From an uncultured Porphyromonadaceae bacterium (GTDB lineage Bacteria > Bacteroidota > Bacteroidia > Bacteroidales > Muribaculaceae), in contig CABUIC010000012.1 of NCBI GenBank assembly GCA_902491515.1, forward strand, positions 6,662-70,661: DNA of 64,000 bases, given 5' to 3'. Positions 1 through 7,473 of this stretch are shown piece after piece (the stretch's first letter is position 1; every line of letters begins with the position of its first letter). A program made the translations under genes and the position numbers. Below the pieces are notes generated by a model. It saw only the letters and a program-made list of their open reading frames with translations. It was not told where the DNA came from and searched no databases.

Positions 1-9
1 GACTCGGCG

Positions 10-816
10 ATGTTCACCATGAGCGCCATAGCCGTCAATGAGAGCGAGAGCATCGAGCCTCCGCGCCTGATTATCTACGGCGACTACGTAAGCTTCATCG
101 ACACCTCCAGTCAGGAACAGCTCGCCACGGTGCCCTTCTCGCGACTCGACGCCCTTACCGAAGAACTCGAGGGCTCGTACATCGACGAGTTCCAGTTCGT
201 GCTGGACAAGCCACTGGATGTGTCGCAGATTGCGGGGATGCTTGCTTCGGCTCCGCGGGTGACCCCACCCTCGCCTTTCCTGAACCTCATCTATCCCGGC
301 ATGGGGACGCCCGTGGAGCAGGATTCCCACGTGCTCTTCTGGCGTCCGGGAAAGGGATCCATCACCATCGCCGAATTCCGCCGGAACCTCCCGACCATGC
401 AGACCTACCTCCTGCGATGGGAGGTCGCCCCGGACTCGAAAGTGAAGATGGGCGACCGCTTTTACATCGTGTGCGTCTCGCCGCGGATGCCCCGTGGCAT
501 TGTCATGAGCGGCATCTTCTCCTCGAACCCCTATTCCTCGGAGGACGGGTGGGTGGCGGACCTTCGTCCGAACTTCATGATGGACCCGCGAAACCCGGCG
601 CTGCTCACCAGCGACCTCCTCAACGACGCCATCCCCGAGCTTGACTGGACCGGAAAGGGCCTCCGGACTCTCGTGACAACGCTGAGCGAGGAAGGCTCCC
701 AGACACTGGAGGAGCTCTGGGCCCCCGAACTGGCCCACGCGCAGGCGAGCTACACTGAGGCCGAAGGCCGCGACAGGAGCGTCAACGCCTTCACCCCGTC
801 GAGGGCCATTTTTTAG
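10..816 (+). CDS. Hypothetical protein, possibly truncated by the window edge
   Basis: I do not recognise this 268-residue protein. It has no signal peptide or membrane segment and looks cytosolic. The middle part (about residues 130-200) contains a 'GDRFYIV' stretch followed by 'PRGIVMSGIFSSNPY', which faintly recalls PUA/EVE-like folds; that is a guess from pattern only. The frame is open to base 1, so the true start may lie outside the window; Met1 and Met4 are both possible within it. It ends about 60 bp before the psd promoter and is probably not in that operon. Confidence 0.6.
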   Translation: MFTMSAIAVNESESIEPPRLIIYGDYVSFIDTSSQEQLATVPFSRLDALTEELEGSYIDEFQFVLDKPLDVSQIAGMLASAPRVTPPSPFLNLIYPGMGTPVEQDSHVLFWRPGKGSITIAEFRRNLPTMQTYLLRWEVAPDSKVKMGDRFYIVCVSPRMPRGIVMSGIFSSNPYSSEDGWVADLRPNFMMDPRNPALLTSDLLNDAIPELDWTGKGLRTLVTTLSEEGSQTLEELWAPELAHAQASYTEAEGRDRSVNAFTPSRAIF

Positions 817-874
817 CCTCCGTGCCCTGCGCGGGCGCCGAAATTAATAAAATTTTGAAAAAAAGCGACGAAAA

Positions 875-907
875 TTGGGCGTAAGTGAAAATAATAGCGT
901 ATATTTG
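875..907 (+). promoter_or_regulatory. Bacteroidetes-type promoter upstream of psd-pssA
   Basis: TTG at 875-877 and TATATTTG at 900-907 are separated by 22 bp, close to the -33/-7 consensus of Bacteroidetes primary sigma factor promoters (TTG, then TAnnTTTG). Transcription would start near 912 and give a leader of about 65 nt before the psd ATG. Confidence 0.6.
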
Positions 908-979
908 CGTTATTATTATACTAACACGCTGACCGGCCGCACTACCGGGCGCCGGGAAACCAGTCACGAACCGACCTCA

Positions 980-1660
980 ATGAGAGTAAAGATACACCAC
1001 GAAGGCAACCACATCCTCGTGATTGTGGCCCTCGGGCTATTGATGATCAACCTTCCGCTATGGCTGTGGGTGCGCCCCGCCGCCATCTCCTGGGTCGTGA
1101 CCGCTCTTTCCGGAGTCTTTTATTTCTTTCTCGTCAACTTCTTCCGCTCGCCCCGGCGCCACTTCGAGGGCTCGCAGAGAGATGTGGTCGTCTCCAGCGC
1201 CGACGGCACTGTCGTGGCCCTCGAGGAAGTTTACGAGCCTGAATATCTGAAGTGCCGCTGCATCCAGCTTTCGGTGTTCATGAGCGTCCTCAACGTCCAC
1301 GCCAACTGGTTTCCCGTCAACGGCGAAGTCATCTACACCGCCCACCATCCGGGCCGCTTCATGGCCGCGTACCTTCCCAAGTCGAGCACCGAGAACGAGC
1401 GCTCGACAATAGTCATCCGCACTCCCGAAGGCCAGCTCGTGCTCATGCGCCAGATAGCGGGAGCGATGGCCCGACGGATTGTCACCTACGCGGAGCCGGG
1501 CGTCGAGGCCTCCATCGAGGACCACGCCGGCTTCATAAAATTCGGGTCGAGAATCGACCTATATCTACCCCTGGGCACAGAAATATGCACGGAAATCGGC
1601 AAGAAAACCACCGGCGGCATCACCGTTGTGGGCCGCCTCAAGCCCGACAAGCGCGACTAA
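980..1660 (+). CDS. psd: Phosphatidylserine decarboxylase, short membrane-anchored type
   Basis: Decarboxylates phosphatidylserine to phosphatidylethanolamine at the inner membrane. The 226-residue protein starts at the ATG at 980; a longer open frame from 875 would begin inside the promoter. Two hydrophobic segments lie at about residues 11-30 and 34-53. The family motif 'SVFMSVLNVHANW' is at about 98-110, and the Gly189-Ser190 self-cleavage site ('KFGSRIDLYLP') would yield the pyruvoyl cofactor on the small C-terminal chain. Length and the bare GS site fit the short psd class. It is followed 6 bp later by pssA, which makes its substrate, so the two form a phospholipid operon. Confidence 0.92.
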   Translation: MRVKIHHEGNHILVIVALGLLMINLPLWLWVRPAAISWVVTALSGVFYFFLVNFFRSPRRHFEGSQRDVVVSSADGTVVALEEVYEPEYLKCRCIQLSVFMSVLNVHANWFPVNGEVIYTAHHPGRFMAAYLPKSSTENERSTIVIRTPEGQLVLMRQIAGAMARRIVTYAEPGVEASIEDHAGFIKFGSRIDLYLPLGTEICTEIGKKTTGGITVVGRLKPDKRD

Positions 1661-1666
1661 CATAAC

Positions 1667-2377
1667 ATGTCCCTCAAGATTTTCCACTCCATACCCAACG
1701 CAATAACGGGTCTCAACCTCCTCTCCGGTTGCGCCGCAATATTTTTCGCATTCCACCTCGATAGCATCTACGCAGGCCTCACCGGCCTCCAGTGGTGCTG
1801 GATAGCCATAGCTGCGGCAGCGCTATTCGACTTCTGCGACGGCGCCTCCGCCCGGCTTCTGAAAGCCTATACGGCCATCGGCAAGGACCTCGACTCGCTC
1901 TCCGACCTCGTGAGCTTCGGCGTTGCCCCCGCGATGATGCTTCTCAACACGATGCAGACCTTCGCGAACCCCCAGACGCTGTGGCTCACCTTCGCGGCCC
2001 TGCTTCTCGCGCCCTTCGGCGCCATGCGCCTCGCAAAGTTCAACAACGACCCGCGTCAGACCACCTCCTTCCGGGGCCTACCGATTCCCGCCAACGCCAT
2101 CTTCTGGATCGGTTACACAGGGTGGATTACCTCCTACGGCTACCCCGGAGCCGGCTTCACGGCCATCCTGATAGCCCTCCTCTGCTCCGCAATGGTGGGC
2201 AATTTTCCGATGCTCTCGCTTAAATTCAAGAACTTCGACCTCCGGGAGAATTTCAGCCGCTATGCCCTCCTTCTGGCTTCGGCCCTCTTCGTTGGTTTCT
2301 ACGGCGTTGCCGGACTTATGTGGGCCATAGTGCTCTACTTCTGCATCTCCTTCGTGCGCCGCCGCCACATAGCGTGA
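1667..2377 (+). CDS. pssA: CDP-diacylglycerol--serine O-phosphatidyltransferase
   Basis: Transfers the phosphatidyl group from CDP-diacylglycerol to L-serine, making phosphatidylserine for Psd. The 236-residue polytopic membrane protein carries the full CDP-alcohol phosphotransferase signature: Asp58-Gly59, Ala62-Arg63, Gly72, Asp76 and Asp80, with the spacing DGxxAR(x8)GxxxDxxxD that binds metal and substrate. Further hydrophobic helices run to the C-terminus. It starts 6 bp after psd and is almost certainly cotranscribed. A GC-rich hairpin follows the stop. Confidence 0.93.
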   Translation: MSLKIFHSIPNAITGLNLLSGCAAIFFAFHLDSIYAGLTGLQWCWIAIAAAALFDFCDGASARLLKAYTAIGKDLDSLSDLVSFGVAPAMMLLNTMQTFANPQTLWLTFAALLLAPFGAMRLAKFNNDPRQTTSFRGLPIPANAIFWIGYTGWITSYGYPGAGFTAILIALLCSAMVGNFPMLSLKFKNFDLRENFSRYALLLASALFVGFYGVAGLMWAIVLYFCISFVRRRHIA

Positions 2378-2382
2378 GCTTC

Positions 2383-2411
2383 GCCCCGCCCCGGGGGCGG
2401 GGCCGTCCTTT
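2383..2411 (+). terminator. GC-rich hairpin after pssA
   Basis: A 9-bp all-GC stem (2383-2391 with 2395-2403, 3-nt loop) is followed by a pyrimidine-rich tail with several Ts. It is a plausible intrinsic terminator of the psd-pssA operon, although the U-tract is interrupted. Confidence 0.5.
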
Positions 2412-2438
2412 CTTCTCATCTCATACTTATACACTCCA

Positions 2439-2777
2439 ATGTCATTTATAGGTCTTTTATTACTCATATTCATCATCTGGATGATTGTCGTGCCGCTGAT
2501 AAAATTCGGCCTCGGCATCCACCGCGCACGCCGGAACTGGAACGACGCGATGAACCGCTTCCGCCAGGCCGCGGGCTACGGCAATCCCGCTGAAGGCGGA
2601 GCCTCCGGAACCCCCGGACGCAACCGACGCAAAAAGAAGAAAATCGGACGCGACACAGGCGAATACGTGGCCTTCGAGGAAATCGCCGTCGAAGAGCGGA
2701 CGCGCACGGAAAAACCGGGCTCGACCGTCGTCACCGAAGAGCAGGTGACCGACGTGAGCTGGGAAGACATAAAATAG
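2439..2777 (+). CDS. Small membrane protein, DUF4834-like
   Basis: A 112-residue protein with one N-terminal hydrophobic helix (about residues 3-27) followed by a basic, Arg/Lys-rich cytoplasmic stretch ('RRKKKK') and an acidic C-terminus ending 'VSWEDIK'. This layout matches the Bacteroidetes-restricted DUF4834 family, whose function is unknown. It stands alone between the pssA hairpin and the gap promoter. The assignment comes from architecture and the C-terminal pattern, not from a search. Confidence 0.65.
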   Translation: MSFIGLLLLIFIIWMIVVPLIKFGLGIHRARRNWNDAMNRFRQAAGYGNPAEGGASGTPGRNRRKKKKIGRDTGEYVAFEEIAVEERTRTEKPGSTVVTEEQVTDVSWEDIK

Positions 2778-2854
2778 GCGCCATCAAAGACTAAAAAGAA
2801 AAAAATTTAATAATATTTATTGCAAGAGGCGATTAAAATACGGAAATTTTTCAT

Positions 2855-2862
2855 TAATTTTG
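2855..2862 (+). promoter_or_regulatory. -7 element of the gap promoter
   Basis: TAATTTTG matches TAnnTTTG in an AT-rich stretch. No TTG lies at the usual distance (the nearest is at 2820-2822, 32 bp away), so only the -7 box is supported. Transcription would begin near 2867 and leave a leader of about 85 nt before gap. Confidence 0.45.
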
Positions 2863-2952
2863 CAGCGGTAAAGGAGCGAAAGCTCCTGACTGCCGCAAAG
2901 ACAAGCTAAAATACATAAACACAATAAGTTTCTTTTAAATAACACAAGAATC

Positions 2953-3963
2953 ATGACAAAGATTGGTATCAATGGCTTTGGCCGCATCGGACGTTTCGTG
3001 TTCCGTGCCTCCACAAAGCGCGACGACATCGAAGTTGTTGCCATCAACGACCTCCTTCCCGTAGACTACATGGCTTACATGCTGAAGTACGACACGATGC
3101 ACGGCAAGTTCGAAGGCACCGTCGACTACGACATGGAAAAGAGCGAGCTCATCGTCAACGGCAAGCACATCCGTGTGACCGCCTGCAAGAACCCCGCAGA
3201 AATCGCATGGGGCGAAGTCGGCGCAGAATACGTAGTTGAATCCACCGGTCTCTTCCTCACCAAGGAGAAGGCACAGGCCCACATCGAAGCCGGCGCCAAG
3301 TACGTGGTTATGTCCGCTCCTTCCAAGGACGACACCCCCATGTTCGTCTGCGGCGTTAACGACAAGACCTATGTAAAGGGCACTCAGTTCGTTTCCAACG
3401 CTTCCTGCACCACCAACTGCCTTGCTCCCATCGCCAAGGTGCTCAACGACAAGTTCGGCATCCTCGATGGCCTCATGACCACCGTACACTCCACCACCGC
3501 CACCCAGAAGACCGTAGACGGTCCCTCCATGAAGGACTGGCGCGGCGGCCGTGCCGCTTCCGGCAACATCATCCCCTCCTCCACCGGCGCCGCCAAGGCT
3601 GTAGGCAAGGTGATTCCCGCCCTCAACGGCAAGCTCACCGGCATGTCGATGCGTGTCCCCACCCTCGACGTTTCCGTTGTTGACCTCACCGTCAACCTCG
3701 CCAAGCCCGCTACCTACGACGAAATCTGCGCTGCCATGAAGGAAGCCTCCGAAGGCGAACTCAAGGGCATCCTCGGCTACACCGAAGACGCAGTCGTTTC
3801 CTCCGACTTCCTCGGCGACACCCGTACCTCCATCTTCGACAAGAAGGCCGGCATCCAGCTGACCCCCACCTTCGTGAAGGTTGTTTCCTGGTACGACAAC
3901 GAGATCGGCTACTCCAACAAGGTTCTCGACCTCATCGCCACCATGGTGAAGATCAACGGCTAA
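2953..3963 (+). CDS. gap: Glyceraldehyde-3-phosphate dehydrogenase, type I
   Basis: NAD-dependent glycolytic enzyme converting glyceraldehyde 3-phosphate to 1,3-bisphosphoglycerate. The 336-residue length is typical. The Rossmann motif 'GINGFGRIGR' is at 5-14, an Asp at 33 ('INDLLP') favours NAD over NADP, the catalytic Cys152 sits in 'SNASCTTNCLAP', and His179 lies in 'TTVHS'. Codon use is strongly biased, as expected for a highly expressed gene. It is monocistronic, with a promoter element 5' and a strong terminator 3'. Confidence 0.97.
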   Translation: MTKIGINGFGRIGRFVFRASTKRDDIEVVAINDLLPVDYMAYMLKYDTMHGKFEGTVDYDMEKSELIVNGKHIRVTACKNPAEIAWGEVGAEYVVESTGLFLTKEKAQAHIEAGAKYVVMSAPSKDDTPMFVCGVNDKTYVKGTQFVSNASCTTNCLAPIAKVLNDKFGILDGLMTTVHSTTATQKTVDGPSMKDWRGGRAASGNIIPSSTGAAKAVGKVIPALNGKLTGMSMRVPTLDVSVVDLTVNLAKPATYDEICAAMKEASEGELKGILGYTEDAVVSSDFLGDTRTSIFDKKAGIQLTPTFVKVVSWYDNEIGYSNKVLDLIATMVKING

Positions 3964-3980
3964 TCCCCGACACACCCTAC

Positions 3981-4017
3981 AAAAAATCGCTTCCGGGCTC
4001 CCCGGAGGCGATTTTTT
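3981..4017 (+). terminator. Intrinsic terminator of gap
   Basis: A 17-bp stem with a single G-T wobble (3981-3997 with 4001-4017), a 3-nt loop, an A-run on the 5' side and a T-run on the 3' side. Because the A and T runs pair, it could work in both directions. Confidence 0.9.
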
Positions 4018-4089
4018 TATAGGTGATATAGGCCATATAGGCCTAATAAGCCCTATATGCCCCATAGGGCCTATAAGACCTATATGAAC
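4018..4089. repeat. Tandem repeat, eight degenerate 9-bp units
   Basis: Eight consecutive 9-bp units follow the gap terminator without a gap: TATAGGTGA, TATAGGCCA, TATAGGCCT, AATAAGCCC, TATATGCCC, CATAGGGCC, TATAAGACC, TATATGAAC. The 9-bp period is clear but units diverge at two to four positions. Open frames through it on the minus strand give Ile/Gly/Pro-rich peptides with no sign of being genes. Confidence 0.8.
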
Positions 4090-4109
4090 CATTCCTGCCA
4101 ATGCGTACA

Positions 4110-4143
4110 GCTCGGGGGCCTGACTCTCGTCGGGCCCCCGAGC
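4110..4143. terminator. Hairpin between convergent gap and the DUF2807 gene
   Basis: A perfect 11-bp GC-rich stem (4110-4120 with 4133-4143) around a 12-nt loop. It lies where transcription from gap (+) and the DUF2807 gene (-) would meet. No good U-tract is present on the minus-strand exit side, so terminator function is uncertain. Confidence 0.45.
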
Positions 4144-4175
4144 CTGTCTTTGGAAGCTATATATGTCTAATTAAT

Positions 4176-4931
4176 TCACTTGCTGTTACGTACCGTGCCC
4201 GACGAGGACTCGTGGATTTCCACGGAGCGGATGCAGCTCCTCACGGAAGCCGAGGACGAGGCGGATGCCGAACCGGTGCGGGCCCGCAGGTCGCCGGCCA
4301 TTATTGTGGCGCTCGACGAGGCCTCCAAGTCAACGTTCGACGCCTCGCCTGCAAGGCTGACATGCGCCGAAGAGCTTACATCAACAGAAACGCCGGAAGC
4401 GCGCAACGCAACCACTGTCACGCTCCCTGAAGAGGAACCCTCGATATCCACTCCGCGAGCCACGAGGGATGCGAAATTCACGGAGCCGGAGGACGATACG
4501 TCTATCTCCACGTCGCCCTCAGCGGAGTAGTCTCCCGAAACGGTAACGGACGAGGCAGAAGAGGCATCGAAGTTCGTAACGGACGGGGCGCTGACGAATG
4601 CCCACAGCCGCGTGTCGTCGCCGCTGAAACTGAAATTCGCCATATTGTCTATGCCCACATAGAGAGTCTTGCCCTTGACGCTTACCTCCGCGAGCTCCAT
4701 CACGTCCGACGGGCCGCGAAGCTCCACCTTGAAAACTGGTGCCTGCGTGTAGACAACCTTTACCGCATGGGAAGCATCGATGCCGCTGAAGCCCGTAAGC
4801 TCAAGAGCCTTCGACACAATCTCGCCGGAGGGCGACTCGGCCCGACTGAATATGGTTTTTCCGGAAGAGGAGGAGCATGAGCTCAGACTCAGAGCCGCCG
4901 TTGCGGCGAAAAGGGCTATTTTTGCGTTCAT
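4176..4931 (-). CDS. DUF2807 (GIN domain) lipoprotein
   Basis: A 251-residue exported lipoprotein: the signal peptide ends in 'LSLSSC', placing the lipidated Cys near residue 19. The body matches the DUF2807 putative adhesin-head/GIN domain common in Bacteroidetes, with 'F..I.....V.V.Y.Q' early on. From about residue 125 an 'SSS(G/A)xV' motif recurs at least six times at roughly 15-22 residue intervals, consistent with stacked turns of a beta-helix. Molecular function is unknown. It is a lone gene, convergent with gap and codirectional with copA downstream of it. Confidence 0.8.
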   Translation of the reverse strand: MNAKIALFAATAALSLSSCSSSSGKTIFSRAESPSGEIVSKALELTGFSGIDASHAVKVVYTQAPVFKVELRGPSDVMELAEVSVKGKTLYVGIDNMANFSFSGDDTRLWAFVSAPSVTNFDASSASSVTVSGDYSAEGDVEIDVSSSGSVNFASLVARGVDIEGSSSGSVTVVALRASGVSVDVSSSAHVSLAGEASNVDLEASSSATIMAGDLRARTGSASASSSASVRSCIRSVEIHESSSGTVRNSK

Positions 4932-5028
4932 TATACAGATAGAATCAGATTGTTTCTGTATATAGGACGCAAAAAACGGAAAAAAGTTACAGTCCGGCCG
5001 AAAAAAAATAAAGCCGCCGGGTTATTTA

Positions 5029-7470
5029 TCAGGCCTCCTCCAGCCCGTAGTCGCCTGCTTCTTTTTTTACCACGGCCTGCAGTTCGGCGAGCGGGAGGGC
5101 TTTGCCGGAGGCATATTCCACGGTAGCCTCGGCGGGGTCGAGGGTAACGGTGGCTTTCACGCCGGGAATGGTATTGAGCGCGCGCTCCACGTGGGCGCGG
5201 CAGTGCTGGCACATCATGCCGGAAACTTTGTAAGTCTTTGTCATGGTCTTTACAGGATGCTTGATATTTATGAGTTTTTTCTTTTTCAGGAGGAGGGAAT
5301 TGGTGACGACGCTCACGCTTGAGAAGGCCATCGCAGCGCCCGCTATCATCGGGTTGAGCAGAAAGCCGAAGGCCGGGTAAAGGACTCCGGCGGCAACGGG
5401 CACTCCTATTATATTATATATGAATGCCCAGAAAAGGTTCTGTCGGACGGTGCGCATCGTCAGTCGCGAGAGGCGCAGGGCCTGAGGAATCTTAGTGAGG
5501 TCTGCGGAGACGATGGTCATGTTCGCCACTTCCATCGCTATGTCCGAGCCGGTGCCCATCGCGATAGAGAGGTCAGCGGCGGCAAGGGCCGCGGAGTCGT
5601 TGATGCCGTCGCCGGCCATTGCCACGACGTGGCCTTCCTTCCTCAGGCGCTCGACGAGAAGGGCCTTGTCGGCGGGAAGGGCGTCGGCGCGCACGTTTTC
5701 TATCCCGGCCTCGCGGGCCACGGCTTCCGCGGCGCGACGGTTATCGCCCGTAAGCATCCACACGGCTATTCCCGCGCGCCTCAGTTCGTCGACGGCCTCG
5801 ACGGAGGTCTGCCTGACCGTGTCGGCGAGGCCGGCTACGGCGAGGGCGTCGGTGTCGGTGGAGAAGAAGACGAGGGTCTCTCCTCGCGCTTCCATCTTCT
5901 CAGCCTCGGCGTGCAGGAAATCCGAAATGCGAACGGCCTGGGTGCGGAGCAGTTTCATGCTCCCGGCATAGCAACGCACACCGTCGGCGATGCCCTCCAC
6001 TCCGCTGCCGGGGAGGACGTTGAAGCCCTTGACGGACGCCTTTGGGGCGTCCTTGATATACTCGGCCACGGCCTCACCGAGCGGATGGCCCGAGGCGCCC
6101 TCCAGAGCGGCGAAAGCTCCGCGGTGGGCGGGGGTGTCGGCACCGACATCCCATACCATCGTCTTCACGCGCGGGCGTCCCTCGGTGATGGTTCCGGTCT
6201 TGTCGAGGAGCACGGTGTCGACCTTGCGGGCCGTCTCGATGCTGTCGGCGTCCTTGACGAGAACGCCCATGGTGGCGGCACGGCCGATGCCGACCATAAG
6301 GGCCGTAGGCGTGGCGAGGCCGAGGGCGCAGGGGCAGGCTATGATGAGCACTGTCACGGCCGCGAGGAGCCCGTGGACGAGCGCCGCGCCGCTGTGGTCG
6401 AAAATCATCCATGCCGCGAAGCTCAGCAGGGCCGTGAGGATAATTACGGGCACGAACACGGCGGCCACGCGGTCGACGAGCTTCTGCACCGGCGGTTTGG
6501 AGCCCTGGGCGGTCTCCACCATGCGGATGATGCGGGCAAGGAGAGTGTCGGTGCCGACGACGAGGGCGCGGTAGGTGAAGGAGCCCGTTCCGTTTACGGT
6601 GCCGGCGTAGACTTTCGCGCCCGGGCCCTTGTCCACGGGAATTGGCTCGCCGCTGAGCATGCTCTCGTCCACGAAAGAGTCGCCGGCGACGACGATGCCG
6701 TCCGTGGCGATACGGTCGCCTGCGCGGGCACGGAGGAGCATTCCGGGGCGGATGTCCTCGATTTTAATCTGCGTCTCCCGGCCGTCTTCGCCGACCTCCA
6801 GAACCGTACTCGGCCTCAGGCCCATGAGCGAGCGGATTGCCGAGGAGGCATTGCGCTTTGCCCGCGCCTCAAGGGTGCGGCCAAGAAGGATGAAGGCTAT
6901 AATCACGCCGGCCGCCTCGAAATAGACGTGCGGAGCGATTCCCCGGGAGATCCAGAAGGAGGGGCATAACATCGTGAAGACGCTGAATATCCATGCGATG
7001 CCTGTAGATAGCGCCACGAGAGAGTCCATATTGGCCGAGCCGTGACGCAACTGGCGCCACGCTCCGATGAAGAAACGGCCGCCGAAACCGAAGAGAATCG
7101 CCGAAGCGAGCACAAGTGAGGCCCACTGAGCCCAGCGGTCGTGCATCCATATCATTCCGAGGGCTATCAGCGGCACGCAGAGCGCCGAGGCCCAGATTGT
7201 CCGTGTCCGCAGTCCGCGGTAGGTTTTCTCCGCCGCCGATGCGGCCTCGGTCGAGGCGTCCTCGCCGGTCAGAAGGTCATATCCGGCGGAACACACAGCC
7301 GAGCGCAGCGCCTCGGGCGTCACGGCGCTGTCCATATCCACCGACGCCTTGGCCGAGGCATAGTTAACCGCCGCTTTCCGCACGCCCGGCACTCCGGCCA
7401 GGGCCTTCTCGACCCGCGCGGCACACGCCGCGCAACTCATTCCGGTAATAGGATAAACCGCCTGTCGCAT
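5029..7470 (-). CDS. copA: Copper-type P1B ATPase with heavy-metal-binding domains at both ends
   Basis: ATP-driven exporter of monovalent copper across the inner membrane. In 813 residues it shows an N-terminal HMA domain with 'GMSCAAC' (Cys13, Cys16), membrane helices from about residue 90, the actuator motif 'SGEP' near 273, the transport-site Cys379-Pro380-Cys381, the phosphorylated Asp423 in 'DKTGTIT', the 'GHPLGEA' nucleotide site, 'TGDN' and 'GDGINDS'. CPC plus this order indicates Cu(I)/Ag(I) specificity. Residues 743-813 form a second HMA domain ('GMMCQHC') beginning with an internal Met, so it looks like a fused CopZ-like chaperone. It starts 3 bp after a secreted beta-propeller gene, suggesting one transcript. 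Confidence 0.93.
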   Translation of the reverse strand: MRQAVYPITGMSCAACAARVEKALAGVPGVRKAAVNYASAKASVDMDSAVTPEALRSAVCSAGYDLLTGEDASTEAASAAEKTYRGLRTRTIWASALCVPLIALGMIWMHDRWAQWASLVLASAILFGFGGRFFIGAWRQLRHGSANMDSLVALSTGIAWIFSVFTMLCPSFWISRGIAPHVYFEAAGVIIAFILLGRTLEARAKRNASSAIRSLMGLRPSTVLEVGEDGRETQIKIEDIRPGMLLRARAGDRIATDGIVVAGDSFVDESMLSGEPIPVDKGPGAKVYAGTVNGTGSFTYRALVVGTDTLLARIIRMVETAQGSKPPVQKLVDRVAAVFVPVIILTALLSFAAWMIFDHSGAALVHGLLAAVTVLIIACPCALGLATPTALMVGIGRAATMGVLVKDADSIETARKVDTVLLDKTGTITEGRPRVKTMVWDVGADTPAHRGAFAALEGASGHPLGEAVAEYIKDAPKASVKGFNVLPGSGVEGIADGVRCYAGSMKLLRTQAVRISDFLHAEAEKMEARGETLVFFSTDTDALAVAGLADTVRQTSVEAVDELRRAGIAVWMLTGDNRRAAEAVAREAGIENVRADALPADKALLVERLRKEGHVVAMAGDGINDSAALAAADLSIAMGTGSDIAMEVANMTIVSADLTKIPQALRLSRLTMRTVRQNLFWAFIYNIIGVPVAAGVLYPAFGFLLNPMIAGAAMAFSSVSVVTNSLLLKKKKLINIKHPVKTMTKTYKVSGMMCQHCRAHVERALNTIPGVKATVTLDPAEATVEYASGKALPLAELQAVVKKEAGDYGLEEA

Positions 7471-7473
7471 ATA

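Noticed and set aside
4018..4089. Possible CRISPR-like array
   Set aside because: Units of 9 bp with no spacers and no cas genes; it is a simple tandem repeat.
2935..4101. A 388-codon minus-strand frame with an Ile/Gly/Pro-rich start
   Set aside because: Antisense to gap; the regular N-terminus comes only from the 9-bp tandem repeat.
4931..5212. A 93-codon minus-strand frame across the end of the copper ATPase gene
   Set aside because: It is the -1 phase of the HMA-domain coding region with basic, unstructured translation and no independent evidence.
5629..6969. A 446-codon plus-strand frame
   Set aside because: Antisense shadow of the copper ATPase gene.
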